Shown: in pieces, positions 1 to 5,791 of the stretch
How the letters are laid out: the number at the start of each line of letters is the position of its first letter
Position numbering within the stretch: the stretch's first letter is position 1
NCBI GenBank assembly: GCA_014379705.1
Contig: JACMLI010000193.1
Span: 1 to 7,011, forward strand
Direction: 5' to 3'
DNA: 7,011 nucleotides
Origin: Gemmatimonadaceae bacterium
GTDB lineage: Bacteria > Gemmatimonadota > Gemmatimonadetes > Gemmatimonadales > Gemmatimonadaceae
Translations under genes and position numbers: made by a program
Notes under the pieces: generated by a model
What the model saw: only the letters and a program-made list of their open reading frames with translations
Databases searched by the model: none
Told to the model about the DNA's origin: nothing

Positions 1-165
1 CCGGGCGCGGACCTCCTGCCAGTAGCGCTCATCCGGAAGGAGGGGCGTGCGCGGCAGGGGAGCGCTGATGAGTCCCTCCGCGTCGAGCGCCTGCGCGTCC
101 CGGGGCAGGAGAAGGGCCGACGATGAGAGCGTCAGCAGCTCGGCGAAACGGCGGCGGGAGAGCAT
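1..165 (-). CDS. Tat-exported protein, N-terminus only (possible class V aminotransferase-like enzyme)
   Basis: The frame is open for all 55 codons from an ATG at 165-163 to the left window edge, so only the N-terminus is seen. It starts MLSRRRFAEL, a twin-arginine motif (S-R-R-R-F), followed by a hydrophobic stretch (about residues 8-20) and a plausible AQA signal peptidase site near residues 24-26. The product is therefore probably folded in the cytoplasm and exported by the Tat route. After the signal comes a Pro-rich linker and then PDERYWQEVRAR. This resembles the start of Tat-exported PLP-dependent class V aminotransferase/isopenicillin N epimerase-like proteins, which often begin the mature part with DExxWxxVRxxF. 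That assignment is a family resemblance from a short segment and is tentative. There is no clear Shine-Dalgarno sequence; the upstream bases belong to the 8-bp repeat array. Confidence 0.7.
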   Translation of the reverse strand, partial: MLSRRRFAELLTLSSSALLLPRDAQALDAEGLISAPLPRTPLLPDERYWQEVRAR

Positions 166-171
166 GTAGTT

Positions 172-291
172 GGACTAGTGGACTAGTGGACTAGTGGGCT
201 AGCGGACTAGTGGATTAGTGGGCTAGTGGACTAGCAGACTAGTGGCGCACGGGTGAACGACTAGTCCACTAGTCTGCTAGTCTACTCGTCC
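172..291. repeat. Inverted array of 8-bp tandem repeats (GGACTAGT type)
   Basis: Nine head-to-tail 8-bp units occupy 172-243: GGACTAGT three times, then GGGCTAGC, GGACTAGT, GGATTAGT, GGGCTAGT, GGACTAGC and AGACTAGT. A 16-base spacer (244-259) follows. Four units in reverse orientation then fill 260-291: ACTAGTCC, ACTAGTCT, GCTAGTCT and ACTCGTCC. The last four left units can pair with the four right units as a stem of about 32 bp with a few mismatches or G-U pairs and a 16-base loop. The array fills the gap between the last gene of the four-gene operon (stop at 295) and the Tat-signal gene (start at 165). It could act as a transcript end, a processing site or a cruciform. No T-run follows on the minus strand, so a classical intrinsic terminator is not supported. 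Confidence 0.95.
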
Positions 292-294
292 CGT

Positions 295-918
295 TTACCT
301 CTTCTTCGCGCGCTTGCGGCCCCGCGGCCGGGCGATCGACACCGTATCCGTATCCCCCTTCGTCACGGGCGACACCTTGTCTGGCGATTTCGAGAGGTCG
401 TCGGCCGACACCAGGTCGTCAGCGACGCGGTCCACGCTGTGCTGGCGGCGCAGGACGACGGGCACGGTGAACCCCTCCAGGCCCTTCATGGAGATCTCGC
501 CGGCATAGCCCACGCCGGCCGACAGCGTGTCGTCGATATGGATCGAGACCTGCACGACTTTCTGCTCGCCCGGCGCCAGCTGCAATGACGTGGGCTCGAA
601 GGACGTCTTTGCTGCGACCGACGCACCACGCGGATCCCTGAAGTCCGATCCCGAGAACGCGGCCGTGATCGGCTTGTCCATGTCGTTGGAGACGAGGAAT
701 GAGCCGTGCACCATCGTTCCCGCTTCGCCTTCGAGCACGAGGGCACCCGCGCCCGTGTCCACTTCCTGCACGGGTGTGTTTGTCTCCGTCTCGGTGCCGA
801 GCACTCCCGAGATCGTGCGGAAGTACTCGAACGAGAGGTCCAGCCATCCCTTGTAGAACTTCGCGTTGGCCTGGACCGCGCGCTTCATCAATTCGGAAAA
901 ATCCACGCCCTCAGCCAT
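295..918 (-). CDS. Unknown protein: aromatic amphipathic helix, Ig-like domain, basic tail
   Basis: This is a 207-residue protein in three visible parts. Residues about 7-41 form an aromatic amphipathic helix (FYKGWLDLSFEYFRT at 21-35), similar in style to phasins and other lipid-surface proteins. Residues about 58-157 look like an Ig-like beta sandwich, with the pattern LAPGEQKVVQVSI (114-126) followed by GVGYAGEISMKG and VPVVLRR. Residues 158-190 are polar and acidic, and the end is strongly basic (RPRGRKRAKKR, 197-207). There is no signal peptide or transmembrane segment. ATG at 918 has a strong GGAGG about 8 bases upstream. The gene overlaps the preceding one by 8 bases and is last in the operon. 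The helix and GRKRA tail recur in the protein at 5792-6196. Function is unknown; a structural or lipid-surface role is inference. Confidence 0.88.
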   Translation of the reverse strand: MAEGVDFSELMKRAVQANAKFYKGWLDLSFEYFRTISGVLGTETETNTPVQEVDTGAGALVLEGEAGTMVHGSFLVSNDMDKPITAAFSGSDFRDPRGASVAAKTSFEPTSLQLAPGEQKVVQVSIHIDDTLSAGVGYAGEISMKGLEGFTVPVVLRRQHSVDRVADDLVSADDLSKSPDKVSPVTKGDTDTVSIARPRGRKRAKKR

Positions 919-1507
919 CCTTCACTCCTCCGCCCGTGTCGCCGCGAGACGAGGCACAGGGGCGCGCGCAGTAGAAATGGTCGTACCAGTGGTGCACGTT
1001 GTCGGCGCAATCCTCGACCAGCATGTCGCAGCACGTCGTCATGATTGCGCAATTGGCGATGGTGACTTCCACGCGAATATAGTGATCGCGACACCCTCGA
1101 ATGATGACGGGTACGACCTGGCTGGATCCGATGCTCGCGTTGTCCGGTGCCTGGATCTTGACCTGCATGATGTTCTTTTCCATCGGCTCGAGGATGACCG
1201 ACGTCGGGCCGAACGTGATCCAACCCGCGAGTTGTCCCATCGCCGTGATCATCACGACCTGTCGGCTCCATCCGCAGTTTGACACGATAACGCGGAACAC
1301 CGCCGTACCGCCTGGAGCGATACACACAGCGCACGTGCCTGCATGTTGCGGTTCCCAGCACGGAGCGGGAATGTCACACCCGCCGGCGCGCGCCCGCTCC
1401 GCGAGCGTATTGGCCAGGCTCGCGGCGACCTGCGCGGGGCCTTGCAGCAAATTGACGAACGCCTTCGCCAGCGCGTTGGCCTGCGTGCCGTTGATCGGAC
1501 TCGTCAT
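911..1507 (-). CDS. Unknown cysteine-rich Ig-like protein
   Basis: This is a 198-residue protein that I cannot assign to a named family. Residues about 8-40 are an Ala/Leu-rich helix. Residues about 60-152 read as an Ig-like sandwich (IAPGGTAVFRVIVSN at 63-77, then ILEPMEKNIMQVKIQAP, then VPVIIRG). The C-terminal 45 residues are rich in Cys and His. There are twelve cysteines: 44, 50, 59, 62, 78, 139, 153, 159, 160, 167, 180 and 184, plus H172, H173 and H177. With no signal peptide the protein should be cytoplasmic, so this could mean metal binding or a disulfide-stabilised shell protein; both are inference. ATG at 1507 has AAGGA 6 bases upstream. The start overlaps the upstream stop as ATGA, which points to translational coupling, and the end overlaps the next gene by 8 bases. 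Confidence 0.88.
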   Translation of the reverse strand: MTSPINGTQANALAKAFVNLLQGPAQVAASLANTLAERARAGGCDIPAPCWEPQHAGTCAVCIAPGGTAVFRVIVSNCGWSRQVVMITAMGQLAGWITFGPTSVILEPMEKNIMQVKIQAPDNASIGSSQVVPVIIRGCRDHYIRVEVTIANCAIMTTCCDMLVEDCADNVHHWYDHFYCARPCASSRGDTGGGVKDG

Positions 1508-2235
1508 GGCTTCTTCCTTCCGGTTTTAGGTCGCCTCACCGTGGCGGCGATGTCGCAGACGATGACGTGCTGGCTGTCGCCGATGGGCCACGCCCCGACG
1601 TAGGTACGTCCTTCCTGCGCGATGTCTGGGACCTCGAGGGTGCAGGTCAGGCTGCGGAACTCCCCGGGGGCGAGCCGGCCCGCGCCATCCTTGAGCAGCA
1701 CGCGCGCTTCCCCGCCATGACTGTTCCGGAGTTCGTCGAAGTACCGATCGACGCCGCGCTTGCCGTCGGTCTCCGAGCCACGGAGCGACCGGCCGAGCGC
1801 CCCGTCCTGGCCCTCTTCGTCGTCGAGGTCGAAGGTATCGAGCTTGGGGATGTCCAGCGGTACGTTGCCGGCATTCAGGACGCTGATCGTGAAATCGATG
1901 CGCGCCGCCGGCGTCGCCGCGACCACGGTTTCCGCGGGAGTCACTCGCACCTTCACGACCGCGTCGACCTCGATCACGACGGGGCGTGGCTTGCCGCCAA
2001 GCGTGCCCTCGCCTTGATACGTGCCAGGCGGCGTGTCATCGGCGAGACGCAGCCGGATTTCACTCTGGTTGCTGCCGAACGCCCTGACGCTGGCGCGATA
2101 GATCGTCGGCTTTCCAGCGACGCTCACGGAAATCGGTACGACCTTGTCGGTGACCAGGTCGGCCGGCACGATGGTGGTCAGGCCGCCGGGACGACCGGTG
2201 AACGTGATCGCGCCCGACGTGCGGGGCGCGGTCAC
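1504..2235 (-). CDS. Unknown two-domain Ig-like protein with acidic insert and basic end
   Basis: This is a 243-residue protein of unknown function. It appears to hold two beta-sandwich domains. The first covers about 8-95 and contains the DDTPPGTYQGEGTL turn typical of Ig-like repeats. The second covers about 97-232, with FTISVLNAGNVPLDIP at 115-130 and RLAPGEFRSLTCTLEVPD at 187-204. A charged insert at about 132-178 (DLDDEEGQDG, then KRGVDRYFDELR) sits in the second domain. The end is basic (RRPKTGRKKP), recalling the tail of the 295-918 product. There is no signal peptide or membrane segment. The start is GTG at 2235, preceded by GAGGA, and overlaps the upstream stop as GTGA; the stop overlaps the next start as ATGA. 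It is the second gene of the operon. Confidence 0.88.
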   Translation of the reverse strand: MTAPRTSGAITFTGRPGGLTTIVPADLVTDKVVPISVSVAGKPTIYRASVRAFGSNQSEIRLRLADDTPPGTYQGEGTLGGKPRPVVIEVDAVVKVRVTPAETVVAATPAARIDFTISVLNAGNVPLDIPKLDTFDLDDEEGQDGALGRSLRGSETDGKRGVDRYFDELRNSHGGEARVLLKDGAGRLAPGEFRSLTCTLEVPDIAQEGRTYVGAWPIGDSQHVIVCDIAATVRRPKTGRKKP

Positions 2236-2687
2236 CCGTTCCTCAGGCGCACCATCGTGCCGGTGGTGCTATTGGGATTTGGCGTGCGATTCGGCGTTCC
2301 GCAGCGCTCGCACGGATTCGGCACGTACGGCTCGGTGATCACCTGGGCCTCGCCGCACAGGTTGAGCGCCGCCAACTCGATGCCCAGCACGGAAATGCCG
2401 AGCCGGAAGTTCGCCGGGATGTGCGCCCGAATGTTCGGGATCTCGCGAATGCGGACGTTGACCTCGGGAAGGCCCGTGATCGCCACCCCGCCGACCAGGC
2501 TCACGGGACCTACAGGTCCGATGTCGGTGATGCTGATGTCGGGCAAGGTCTGCACCCGGATCTGGGGCAGCGTCTGCACGACGATGTCCGGCAAGACGAT
2601 GGAGTCGACGTCGACGTGTGGAAGGTTCGTGACGTTCGCGTCGGCGTTGGCGCTGACCGTGTTGATGACCCTGACGTGCGTTGCCAC
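2232..2687 (-). CDS. Unknown protein with LPxI/VxV octapeptide repeats and a CxxC
   Basis: This is a 151-residue protein and the first gene of the operon. Residues about 19-100 carry a repeat of LP or IP followed by alternating hydrophobic residues: LPHVDVDS (22), LPDIVVQT (32), LPQIRVQT (40), LPDISITD (48), LPEVNVRI (73), IPNIRAHI (83) and IPANFRLG (90). The central copies are spaced exactly 8 residues apart. This suggests short beta strands stacked or wound regularly, perhaps an oligomerising or solenoid-like surface. A hydrophobic segment (95-110) follows, then NPCERCG with a CxxC at 126-129 and a polar tail. The start is GTG at 2687, with a purine-rich GGGGAGAAG upstream, and lies about 22 bases below the predicted transcription start. 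No family is recognised. Confidence 0.85.
   Translation of the reverse strand: MATHVRVINTVSANADANVTNLPHVDVDSIVLPDIVVQTLPQIRVQTLPDISITDIGPVGPVSLVGGVAITGLPEVNVRIREIPNIRAHIPANFRLGISVLGIELAALNLCGEAQVITEPYVPNPCERCGTPNRTPNPNSTTGTMVRLRNG
2541..2588. repeat. Two imperfect 24-bp direct repeats inside the LPxI/VxV gene
   Basis: Positions 2541-2564 and 2565-2588 are adjacent, similar 24-bp units. Both read GGGCA, then two variable bases, then GTCTGCAC, then a variable end. A decayed third copy begins at 2589 (CGGCAAGACGATG). They encode the 8-residue LPxI/VxVQT repeat on the minus strand and suggest that the protein repeat grew by tandem duplication. Confidence 0.7.
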
Positions 2688-2715
2688 GTTTCTTCTCCCC
2701 CCTTGCCGTTGACCT

Positions 2716-2744
2716 CATATATGGTTCACGCGCGAATGAGTCAA
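2716..2744 (-). promoter_or_regulatory. Sigma70-type promoter of the four-gene minus-strand operon
   Basis: On the minus strand, TTGACT (2744-2739) and TATATG (2721-2716) are separated by exactly 17 bases, a close match to the housekeeping -35/-10 consensus. Transcription would start near 2709, giving a leader of about 22 bases before the GTG at 2687 that holds the ribosome site. It is the only convincing promoter upstream of the four coupled genes. The GGGCGGAT repeat array begins about 10 bases upstream of the -35 box. Confidence 0.75.
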
Positions 2745-2754
2745 GCGGGGCTGG

Positions 2755-2890
2755 GGGCGGATGGGCGGATGGGCGGATGGGAGAGGTTCATCTGTAGCGC
2801 TCTCTCGCAGGACGCACGAGTTCGCTGTGATATTCGTGAGATCGTTTCGGACAGCGCCATCCGCCCATCCGCCTATCCGCCCATCCGCCT
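2755..2890. repeat. Inverted array of 8-bp tandem repeats (GGGCGGAT type) between divergent genes
   Basis: Three GGGCGGAT units occupy 2755-2778. An 80-base spacer (2779-2858) follows. Four reverse units lie at 2859-2890: ATCCGCCC, ATCCGCCT, ATCCGCCC and ATCCGCCT. The arms can pair over 24 bp. The array lies in the divergent gap between the operon promoter and the plus-strand gene at 2950, so it is not simply a transcript end. The spacer has minor internal symmetry (GGGAGAG against CTCTCTC). No protein-coding gene is supported anywhere in 2688-2949; open frames there are translated repeats. Confidence 0.95.
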
Positions 2891-2937
2891 CTTGCGGCCT
2901 CAGCGAACGGCCCACAGCGTACGCCCCGCGCATCACC

Positions 2938-2943
2938 GAGGGG
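2938..2943 (+). promoter_or_regulatory. Ribosome binding site that fixes the start at 2950
   Basis: GAGGGG lies 6 bases before ATG at 2950. It favours this internal ATG over the in-frame ATG at 2761, whose extension would be encoded by the 8-bp repeats. Confidence 0.7.
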
Positions 2944-2949
2944 TTGGAC

Positions 2950-3306
2950 ATGCCTGCAGCTCAATGGAACGGCACCGTCGTCGATTCCCCCGAGTCCGAA
3001 CCGTACGCGGTCTTCGGTGACCTCGTGTTGGCCGTCCGGACGCCTCGTTCACGCGACTTCGTCACCGTGGAAGTCGCGCGCACCGACCGCATCGGGCCGT
3101 CATTCACGCGGCAGGCCGGCGTGCTGCTCTCCCCACGACCGACACCCTTCCTCGCCGACCAGTGGCACGGCGAGGTGCACCTCGGCGACCCGGTGAGCTT
3201 CAACGTGGAAGGGGCCTCGTACCGCCTCACGCTCGCCCGCCTCTCGGAGATCACTGTGGGACAACCCTGGGTGAGCTGCGACTTCCTGGTGGAACGTGCC
3301 GACTGA
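2950..3306 (+). CDS. Small unknown beta-rich protein upstream of the reductase
   Basis: This is a 118-residue protein with no signal peptide or membrane segment. It is built of alternating hydrophobic and polar stretches (AVFGDLVLAVRT at 20-31, FVTVEVART at 37-45, VSFNVEGASYRLTLARLSEI at 82-101, WVSCDFLVERA at 107-117). That pattern suggests a small beta barrel or sandwich rather than a helical protein. I do not recognise a family. ATG at 2950 is chosen because GAGGGG lies 6 bases upstream. The last 11 bases overlap the GTG start of the geranylgeranyl-reductase-like gene, so the two are almost certainly co-translated. The small protein may be a partner or accessory of that enzyme (inference). 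Confidence 0.82.
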   Translation: MPAAQWNGTVVDSPESEPYAVFGDLVLAVRTPRSRDFVTVEVARTDRIGPSFTRQAGVLLSPRPTPFLADQWHGEVHLGDPVSFNVEGASYRLTLARLSEITVGQPWVSCDFLVERAD

Positions 3307-4840
3307 GAAAACGAGCTCCAGGACGAAAGCGCGACGCGGCGGCAGGTTCGACACCATCGTCGTGGGCGGCGGGCCCGCCGGCGCGGTGATGGCGTGGGAC
3401 CTCGCGACGCGAGGCCTCAAGGTGCTCGTTCTCGACCGCGCCACATTCCCGCGGGAGAAAGTCTGCGGTGATTTCGTGGAACCGCGCGGACTCCGCCTTT
3501 TCCAGACCATGGGCTGCCTCGGAAAACTCGAGGCGAGCAACCCGCTGGCCATTACGCACGTCAACCTCTTCCTGAGCGGGAAGAGCGCCTATCGCGAGCA
3601 TATCCCGTTCTACGAAGGCCAGACGGAACTTCCCCAGCACGGCTACATCATCCCGCGCGAGGATCTCGACGTTCGCATCCTGGCCTCCGCCACCGAGGCG
3701 GGAGCCGAAGTGCGTCAGGGGTGCCAGGCCCTGCGCGTCGAGCGCAGCAGCGAAACGATGACGGTGACCTACAAGGAAAACGGCACCGAATCGACCGTCT
3801 CCGCACCGATCGTCGTCGGCGCCGATGGCACGCACTCCGTGGTCGCACGCTCGTTCGACCTGGGCGTCGACGATCCGCGCTACATGGCGGTGTCGCAACG
3901 GTGTTACGTGGACAACCTCGACATCCAGCACGGCGAATCGGCGTTCGTGTTCGACAAGGACCTCTTTCCCGGCTACGGGTGGATGTTCCCGATGACGAAC
4001 GGGCGCGCCAACGTCGGCGTCGGCATCCTCGCCGAGACGCGGGATCGGTACAAGATCAACGTGCAGCAACTGCTGTCGGAGTTCCTCAGGAAGCTCCAGC
4101 AGATGCACCCGGGATGCCGGAAGATGCGCCTCGCGTCCAAGCCGATCGGCGGCATCGTGAAGACCTACGGCGGCCAGGGACGCAATTACTTCGACGGCGG
4201 CATCCTCATCGGCGACGCCGGGAACTTCGTCGATCCGATGACCGGGGAAGGCATCACGCCGGCCGCGGAATCCGCGCGGATCGGCGCCGCAGTGATCGCG
4301 CAATCGCTGGAGAAGGGCCGCACGGATGCGGCGACGCTGGCGCAGTACCAGAAGCAGACGCGCGCGTACTTCGATCCCGCGATGTGCTACCTCGATTACG
4401 TCGCCTGTGTCATGCGGAACAAGCACTACGGCGATTTCTGGCTCGGCGTCGTGGCGCGCGGGAGCGAGATGGCGATGCGTGACCGCACGTTTGCGCGACT
4501 CAGTGGCGCCGCTTTCGGTGGTCTCGACGTGCGTCCGCTCGACATCGTGAGCCGGATGTGGGCCAAGGCGGCGGGGCAGTTCACCGCGGACAGTGGCCGT
4601 TTCGCCATGGAGTTCGCGAGCGGAAAGTTCTCGTCGTTAGGCGCGATCGGCGACATGGGCCGCTGGTACAGCGGGTGGTGGGGCTCGCTCGCGGAGGATC
4701 CGGTGTGGCATGCGCGCTGGATGGGGGACGTCGCAAAGAAGATCGCCGTGCTTGCCCGCACCACGCGCCTCAAGGATCCGCGTGCCCAGGGGCCGGTGCA
4801 CGTGCGCGTCGCGCCGGCGCCAGCCTCCGCCCGGGCCTAG
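3296..4840 (+). CDS. Geranylgeranyl reductase family FAD-dependent oxidoreductase
   Basis: Enzymes of this family use FAD to saturate double bases of isoprenoid chains (geranylgeranyl groups, polyprenyl lipids, quinone tails); related flavoproteins can be halogenases or hydroxylases. Family marks are clear: an FAD Rossmann motif VVGGGPAGAV (22-31) with D47 ending beta-2; PREKVCGD (52-59), the K-x-C-G signature of the reductase family; GADG (175-178); GYGWMFPMTNGRANVGVGI beginning at 226; and IGDAGNFVDPMTGEGI (305-320). The product is 514 residues, against about 400 for typical members. The extra is a C-terminal region (about 395-514) rich in Trp, Met and Gly, with no family I know. The start is GTG at 3296, the only start codon before the FAD motif, overlapping the upstream gene by 11 bases. 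Its stop shares CTAG with the convergent prenyl synthase gene. The substrate is unknown; the neighbouring synthase makes a polyprenyl product likely. Confidence 0.93.
   Translation: MPTEKTSSRTKARRGGRFDTIVVGGGPAGAVMAWDLATRGLKVLVLDRATFPREKVCGDFVEPRGLRLFQTMGCLGKLEASNPLAITHVNLFLSGKSAYREHIPFYEGQTELPQHGYIIPREDLDVRILASATEAGAEVRQGCQALRVERSSETMTVTYKENGTESTVSAPIVVGADGTHSVVARSFDLGVDDPRYMAVSQRCYVDNLDIQHGESAFVFDKDLFPGYGWMFPMTNGRANVGVGILAETRDRYKINVQQLLSEFLRKLQQMHPGCRKMRLASKPIGGIVKTYGGQGRNYFDGGILIGDAGNFVDPMTGEGITPAAESARIGAAVIAQSLEKGRTDAATLAQYQKQTRAYFDPAMCYLDYVACVMRNKHYGDFWLGVVARGSEMAMRDRTFARLSGAAFGGLDVRPLDIVSRMWAKAAGQFTADSGRFAMEFASGKFSSLGAIGDMGRWYSGWWGSLAEDPVWHARWMGDVAKKIAVLARTTRLKDPRAQGPVHVRVAPAPASARA
4837..4840. 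other. One CTAG palindrome provides both convergent stop codons
   Basis: The plus-strand reductase stops with TAG at 4838-4840 and the minus-strand prenyl synthase stops with TAG at 4839-4837. The two coding regions therefore overlap by 4 bases with no space for a bidirectional terminator. Transcripts from each side must run into the other gene or end inside it. Confidence 0.9.
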
Positions 4841-5730
4841 GCGGACAGGCGTCGGGTATTCCGCACCAGCGCAATCAGACCGTCGGGAGCTGGCGCGACG
4901 CGCTTCGCCTCGGCCTCCGCTTCGGCCGCGATCCCATCGAGATACTGCTCGGCCACGGGCAGCGCCTCCTCCAGCTTGCGGAGGAGTTGTTGCAGGCCTT
5001 CGGGCGACGGGTTGCGAAACAGGAGCGCCGTCTCCGGGTCGCGAATCGCGATCGCGGTCGGCAGCGTAAGGATTCCATCGCGGAGGTCCTCTTCCCCGCC
5101 CCCACCTAGCGCGACGGCGCCCTTCACGTCTCCCACGTCGTCACAGCCGTGGTACAGCATGCCGAGCAGGTGGCCGAAGTGCCGGAGCGACTCGTCGCCA
5201 GTGCCGAGGCACGCGCACGCCTCGAACATGCTGCCGGTGTCCTCGCCCGCGATGATGCGCCAGTCCTCGACGCCCAGGGGATGACGCCGGAGGCGCCACT
5301 GCAGGTTCTCCGCCGCTGCGAGCCGCCGGAAGAGCTCTGCGATGCGCTGGATGTTGAACGGGTTGTCCTTTACCAGTTCGAACGAGTCCGCGGTGATGTA
5401 CCCCGAGGTCATGAGCGCCGGGAGCAACCCAAAGCGGCAGTGCATCGTGAGGACGCCGCGACGGAAGCGGGATCGGTCGAGGATGTCGTCGACGACGAGC
5501 GAGACGTTGTGCACCATCTCGACCGCGGCCGCGGCGCGGATTTGCGGCTCCCCGACGGCCTCCTCCGACATCGCGGTATGACACGCGAAGACGGTCACCG
5601 GGCGGAAATACTTCGAACGGCCGAGGAACTGCCACTCGATCAGCGGCTTGACCTCGTTGTGGCTTGTGTTGGACCAGTCCTGAAGGAACGTCTTCAGTTG
5701 TTCGAGTTCGCGATCAAAGCCCTCGGCCAT
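4837..5730 (-). CDS. Polyprenyl diphosphate synthase family protein (trans-prenyltransferase)
   Basis: Such enzymes condense isopentenyl diphosphate onto an allylic diphosphate to give linear C15-C40 or longer prenyl diphosphates. Using ATG at 5730, the product is 297 residues. The first aspartate motif is DDILD (81-85), followed by RFRRG (88-92). The second is DDVGD (197-201), in the expected HLLGMLYHGCDD context. Both metal-binding motifs are intact. Val76, five residues before the first motif, is small, which in this family usually allows products longer than C15. Departures from the norm: GGKRxRP near the N-terminus reads RSKYFRP (38-44), and the usual Lys of the KTxxLF segment is Asp (DTGSMF, 164-169). 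TTG at 5775 could add 15 Ala-rich residues; neither start has a clear ribosome site. The gene lies just after the phasin-like gene and convergent with the reductase. Activity is likely, but the motif changes leave room for a divergent or inactive homologue. Confidence 0.92.
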   Translation of the reverse strand: MAEGFDRELEQLKTFLQDWSNTSHNEVKPLIEWQFLGRSKYFRPVTVFACHTAMSEEAVGEPQIRAAAAVEMVHNVSLVVDDILDRSRFRRGVLTMHCRFGLLPALMTSGYITADSFELVKDNPFNIQRIAELFRRLAAAENLQWRLRRHPLGVEDWRIIAGEDTGSMFEACACLGTGDESLRHFGHLLGMLYHGCDDVGDVKGAVALGGGGEEDLRDGILTLPTAIAIRDPETALLFRNPSPEGLQQLLRKLEEALPVAEQYLDGIAAEAEAEAKRVAPAPDGLIALVRNTRRLSA

Positions 5731-5791
5731 GACCAGGCCGTCGGGCGCGGCGTCCGCCGCGGCGGTCGTAGCCAAGGGCTCGGGGCTTCGC

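Noticed and set aside
172..291. CRISPR array or intrinsic terminator
   Set aside because: Units are 8 bp without unique spacers, so it is not CRISPR. The stem lacks a following T-run, so an intrinsic terminator is not demonstrated.
1567..2712. Long plus-strand open frame of 381 codons
   Set aside because: It runs opposite the coupled minus-strand genes, whose overlaps, ribosome sites and promoter are coherent. Its translation is Arg/Asp-rich and low in character, typical of the antisense of GC-rich genes.
2827..2834. TGTGATATT as an extended -10 promoter for the plus-strand pair
   Set aside because: It matches only four of six -10 bases and has no recognisable -35 at the right distance. The true promoter of these two genes is not identified.
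2761..2949. Upstream ATG extending the 118-residue protein by 63 residues
   Set aside because: The extension is encoded by the repeat array and spacer. ATG at 2950 has a well-placed GAGGGG.
2715..2951. Minus-strand open frame of 78 codons in the divergent gap
   Set aside because: It consists largely of translated 8-bp repeats and overlaps the -35 and most of the -10 element of the operon promoter.
3251..4426. Long minus-strand open frame of 391 codons
   Set aside because: It is the antisense of the reductase, whose FAD and family motifs are unambiguous.
5731..5775. TTG start for the prenyl synthase
   Set aside because: It is possible but has no ribosome site, and the added residues are Ala-rich with no family counterpart. 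ATG at 5730 is preferred, without certainty.
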